This document shows positions 62,153-64,000 of a DNA stretch of 64,000 bases, piece after piece (position 1 is the first letter of the stretch; each line of letters opens with the position of its first letter). The translations under genes and the position numbers were made by a program. The DNA is taken from the NCBI RefSeq assembly GCF_900233005.1, contig NZ_LT960612.1, positions 1,550,001-1,614,000 of the forward strand, read 5' to 3'. The notes under the pieces were generated by a model, which was not told where the DNA came from, ran no database searches, and saw nothing but the letters and a program-made list of their open reading frames with translations. Source of the DNA: Vibrio tapetis subsp. tapetis. Its GTDB lineage: Bacteria > Pseudomonadota > Gammaproteobacteria > Enterobacterales > Vibrionaceae.

Positions 62153-63181
62153 TTACTTAACTTTCCATTCGATGCTTTCGCCGCCACGAATTGGCACAAC
62201 GATGTCATTGCCAAATGGCATGGTTTCGGCAACATCCCAGCTCTCTTTAACAAGAACTATTGTATCGCTGTTTCGAGGAAGGTTGTAGAAGTCCGGGCCA
62301 TTATGGCTTGCGAATGCTTCTAAGTTTTCAATTTTACCTTCTTGCTCAAACACTTCAGCGTACAGCTCAACCGCTGCATGAGCGGTATAAGAACCCGCAC
62401 AGCCACATGCTGCTTCTTTCATGCCTTTTGCGTGAGGAGCTGAATCTGTACCCAAAAAGAACTTTTTGCTGCCACTTGTCGCCGCGGCAACCAGCGCTTG
62501 CTGGTGAGTATTGCGCTTAAGGATAGGTAAGCAATAGAAATGAGGTTTAATACCGCCAACTAACATGTGGTTACGGTTGTACATTAGGTGATGCGCGGTG
62601 ATTGTTGCCGCTACGTTGTCATTGGCGTTGTTTACAAAGTTAGCGGCGTCAGCCGTTGTAATGTGTTCTAGCACAATCTTTAGATTTGGGAAATCATTAA
62701 CAACGGGAGCTAGCACTGTTTCAAGGAAAACTTTTTCACGGTCGAAGATATCAACATCGTGCGCAGTTACTTCGCCGTGAATAAGCAGTAACATACCGAC
62801 TTCTTCCATGGTTTCAAGCACTGGATAAATGTTTTTTGCGTCGGTAACGCCTGAATCTGAGTTAGTAGTAGCGCCTGCAGGATAAAGCTTTGCTGCAAAA
62901 ACTTTTCCGCTTGCTTTGGCTTTACGAATTTCGTCTGGTGTCGTGTTATCCGTAAGGTATAGTGCCATAAGCGGCTCAAACTGTGCCTTAGGCTTAGCAG
63001 CCATAATGCGGTCACGATACGCTAGAGCCAACTCAGTATCAGTAATAGGTGGAATGGTGTTCGGCATGATCAGAGCACGGCCATTGTAACGGCTGATATC
63101 GCGAACTGTATCTGTTAGTACTTCGCCATCGCGAAGGTGTACATGCCAGTCATCAGGACGAGTGATAGTTAATGTAGTCAT
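62153..63181 (-). CDS. pyrC: Dihydroorotase
   Basis: This 342-residue zinc enzyme of pyrimidine synthesis closes carbamoyl-aspartate to dihydroorotate. Metal ligands His13 and His15 are in [11 protein letters not shown], and the bridging Lys98 (carboxylated) is in [23 protein letters not shown] and [12 protein letters not shown] segments provide the other ligands. Length and motifs match type II DHOase of E. coli. A PurR-like box lies upstream, as in E. coli pyrC. Confidence 0.96.
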   Translation of the reverse strand: MTTLTITRPDDWHVHLRDGEVLTDTVRDISRYNGRALIMPNTIPPITDTELALAYRDRIMAAKPKAQFEPLMALYLTDNTTPDEIRKAKASGKVFAAKLYPAGATTNSDSGVTDAKNIYPVLETMEEVGMLLLIHGEVTAHDVDIFDREKVFLETVLAPVVNDFPNLKIVLEHITTADAANFVNNANDNVAATITAHHLMYNRNHMLVGGIKPHFYCLPILKRNTHQQALVAAATSGSKKFFLGTDSAPHAKGMKEAACGCAGSYTAHAAVELYAEVFEQEGKIENLEAFASHNGPDFYNLPRNSDTIVLVKESWDVAETMPFGNDIVVPIRGGESIEWKVK

Positions 63182-63251
63182 TTGATGCTCCCACCGGGTG
63201 TTAGAAAACGAATAAGGAGCCTAAGCAGTAAAAACACAACAAAGTGTGATA

Positions 63252-63267
63252 ACGCAACCGTTTAGGC
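63252..63267. promoter_or_regulatory. PurR-like operator upstream of pyrC
   Basis: ACGCAACCGTTTAGGC fits the PurR core GCAANCGNTT, with two outer differences. It lies about 70 bases before pyrC, a known PurR target in E. coli. Confidence 0.65.
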
Positions 63268-63392
63268 GACAGGATAATAGTAGAAAACCACATAGGTTTC
63301 ACGTTTTTTTTCATCTAATTACCGATTACAATGGTAAGCAACTGTGTTTAAGCGCTGATATTTATAATAAGTAACTAATTTGAGAGTATGTA

Positions 63393-64000
63393 ATGTCGAA
63401 TCCAAAACAATCCGAGTTAACCGAGATCAACGTATATCCAATTAAATCTGTTTCCGGCATCGCTATGTCTAGTGGTTGGGTAGAAAAGCAGGGGCTCTGT
63501 TTTGATCGTCGTTTTATGCTTGCATTTGCGGATGGCGCAATGGTCACTGCTCGCAAATTCCCTCATATGGTCAACGTGAAATCAAGCCTGATTCCTGACG
63601 GTCTGGTGTTGAGCTATCAAGATAAGCCTTCGTTAGTTCTTCGTTATAAAGAATTTTTAATGGAAGAAGTGAAAACCCAAGTCTGGAACGACCGATTTGT
63701 TGCATATAGCACTGTGCTGGCCGCTAACAAGTGGTTTTCAGAAGTGGTCGGTCGGCCCGTTCAACTTCTATTTAGTGGCGAACAATCGAACCGTATCCGT
63801 GACAAGGTGGGCCATAATGTCAGTTTTGCAGACGGTTACCCACTTTTGGTGATTAGCCAACCATCGCTCGACGAGTTGAATCGCCGTAGCAGTGAACAAC
63901 ACTTAATGGATCAGTTTAGAACGAATTTGGTGGTCTCTGGCACTGAAGCTTTCGTAGAAGACAGTTGGAAGCGAATTCGAATTGGAGAGGTTGAATTCGA
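63393..64000 (+). CDS. MOSC-domain protein, YcbX-like (3' end cut by window edge)
   Basis: The frame is open from the ATG at 63393 to the edge (202 codons). The N-terminus LTEINVYPIKSVSGIAMSSG is the MOSC beta-barrel N-domain, with DRRFMLAFADG and VTARKFPHMVNVKS after it. The MOSC domain proper begins in the second hundred residues (VSFADGYPLLVISQPSLDEL, then FRTNLVVSG). YcbX-type proteins reduce N-hydroxylated bases with a molybdenum cofactor; some carry a C-terminal ferredoxin domain, which cannot be judged here. The gene is divergent from pyrC, as in other vibrios. Confidence 0.85.
   Translation, partial: MSNPKQSELTEINVYPIKSVSGIAMSSGWVEKQGLCFDRRFMLAFADGAMVTARKFPHMVNVKSSLIPDGLVLSYQDKPSLVLRYKEFLMEEVKTQVWNDRFVAYSTVLAANKWFSEVVGRPVQLLFSGEQSNRIRDKVGHNVSFADGYPLLVISQPSLDELNRRSSEQHLMDQFRTNLVVSGTEAFVEDSWKRIRIGEVEF

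Noticed and set aside
1..64000. CRISPR arrays, tRNA or rRNA genes, prophage or toxin-antitoxin modules
   Set aside because: I looked for regularly spaced repeats, tRNA-like ends and phage-type gene runs and saw none; the only mobile element supported is the IS4-family insertion.

Overview
The window looks like part of chromosome II of a Vibrio species or close relative. The evidence is a syp-type biofilm polysaccharide locus, a glycine-cleavage cluster with a second glyA, pyrC next to a MOSC-domain gene, a DUF2999 gene, and the general base and codon style. In V. cholerae the gcv cluster and pyrC lie on chromosome II. The species cannot be named from this sequence. No tRNA, rRNA, CRISPR array or prophage was seen.

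Layout. 1-13166 (minus strand) is sypA-B-C-D-F-G-H-I-J-K, the regulatory, export and glycosyltransferase half of the syp exopolysaccharide locus. It is cut inside sypK at the left edge and lacks sypE between sypD and sypF. Two textbook sigma-54 promoters (upstream of sypA and of sypI) each have TTCTCA-type candidate SypG sites upstream. 13437-21974 holds a porin, a LuxR-type regulator, a periplasmic amidohydrolase, a small GNAT protein, an Ap4A-phosphorylase-like protein, an aldehyde dehydrogenase-TetR operon with a palindromic operator, and a periplasmic solute-binding protein. 22036-23451 is a complete IS4-family insertion sequence with a 12-bp target duplication. 23468-31986 has yegD, a 1487-residue multi-sensor hybrid kinase with a partner response regulator, and a TetR-hydrolase pair sharing an operator-like motif. 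32078-44971 carries a POT-type transporter, acetyltransferase, chemoreceptor, threonine aldolase, an outer-membrane barrel protein, a YafJ-like amidotransferase, an EamA/AraC pair, a nucleotidyltransferase, a diguanylate cyclase and a DUF2999 protein.

45099-52149 is the glycine-cleavage and one-carbon module: gcvP-gcvH-glyA leftward, a divergent XRE-cupin regulator and gcvT rightward. Both control regions carry a TTTCCTATAGGAAA-type palindrome (candidate XRE operator) and PurR-like boxes. PurR-like boxes also precede pyrC and the YafJ-like gene, which suggests one nucleotide/one-carbon regulon. 52279-57055 encodes two secreted trypsin-like proteases with GlyGly-CTERM tails and a DUF3015-DUF4105 pair. 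57113-64000 has a YgbA homologue behind an NsrR-like box, a small acidic protein, a second EamA/AraC pair, a TPR-diguanylate cyclase, pyrC and a truncated MOSC protein.

Signalling and envelope functions dominate: two hybrid kinases, two diguanylate cyclases, one chemoreceptor and many single regulators, consistent with a surface-associated marine bacterium that switches between biofilm and free life. All functional calls come from reading motifs and recalled family features; no database search was run.
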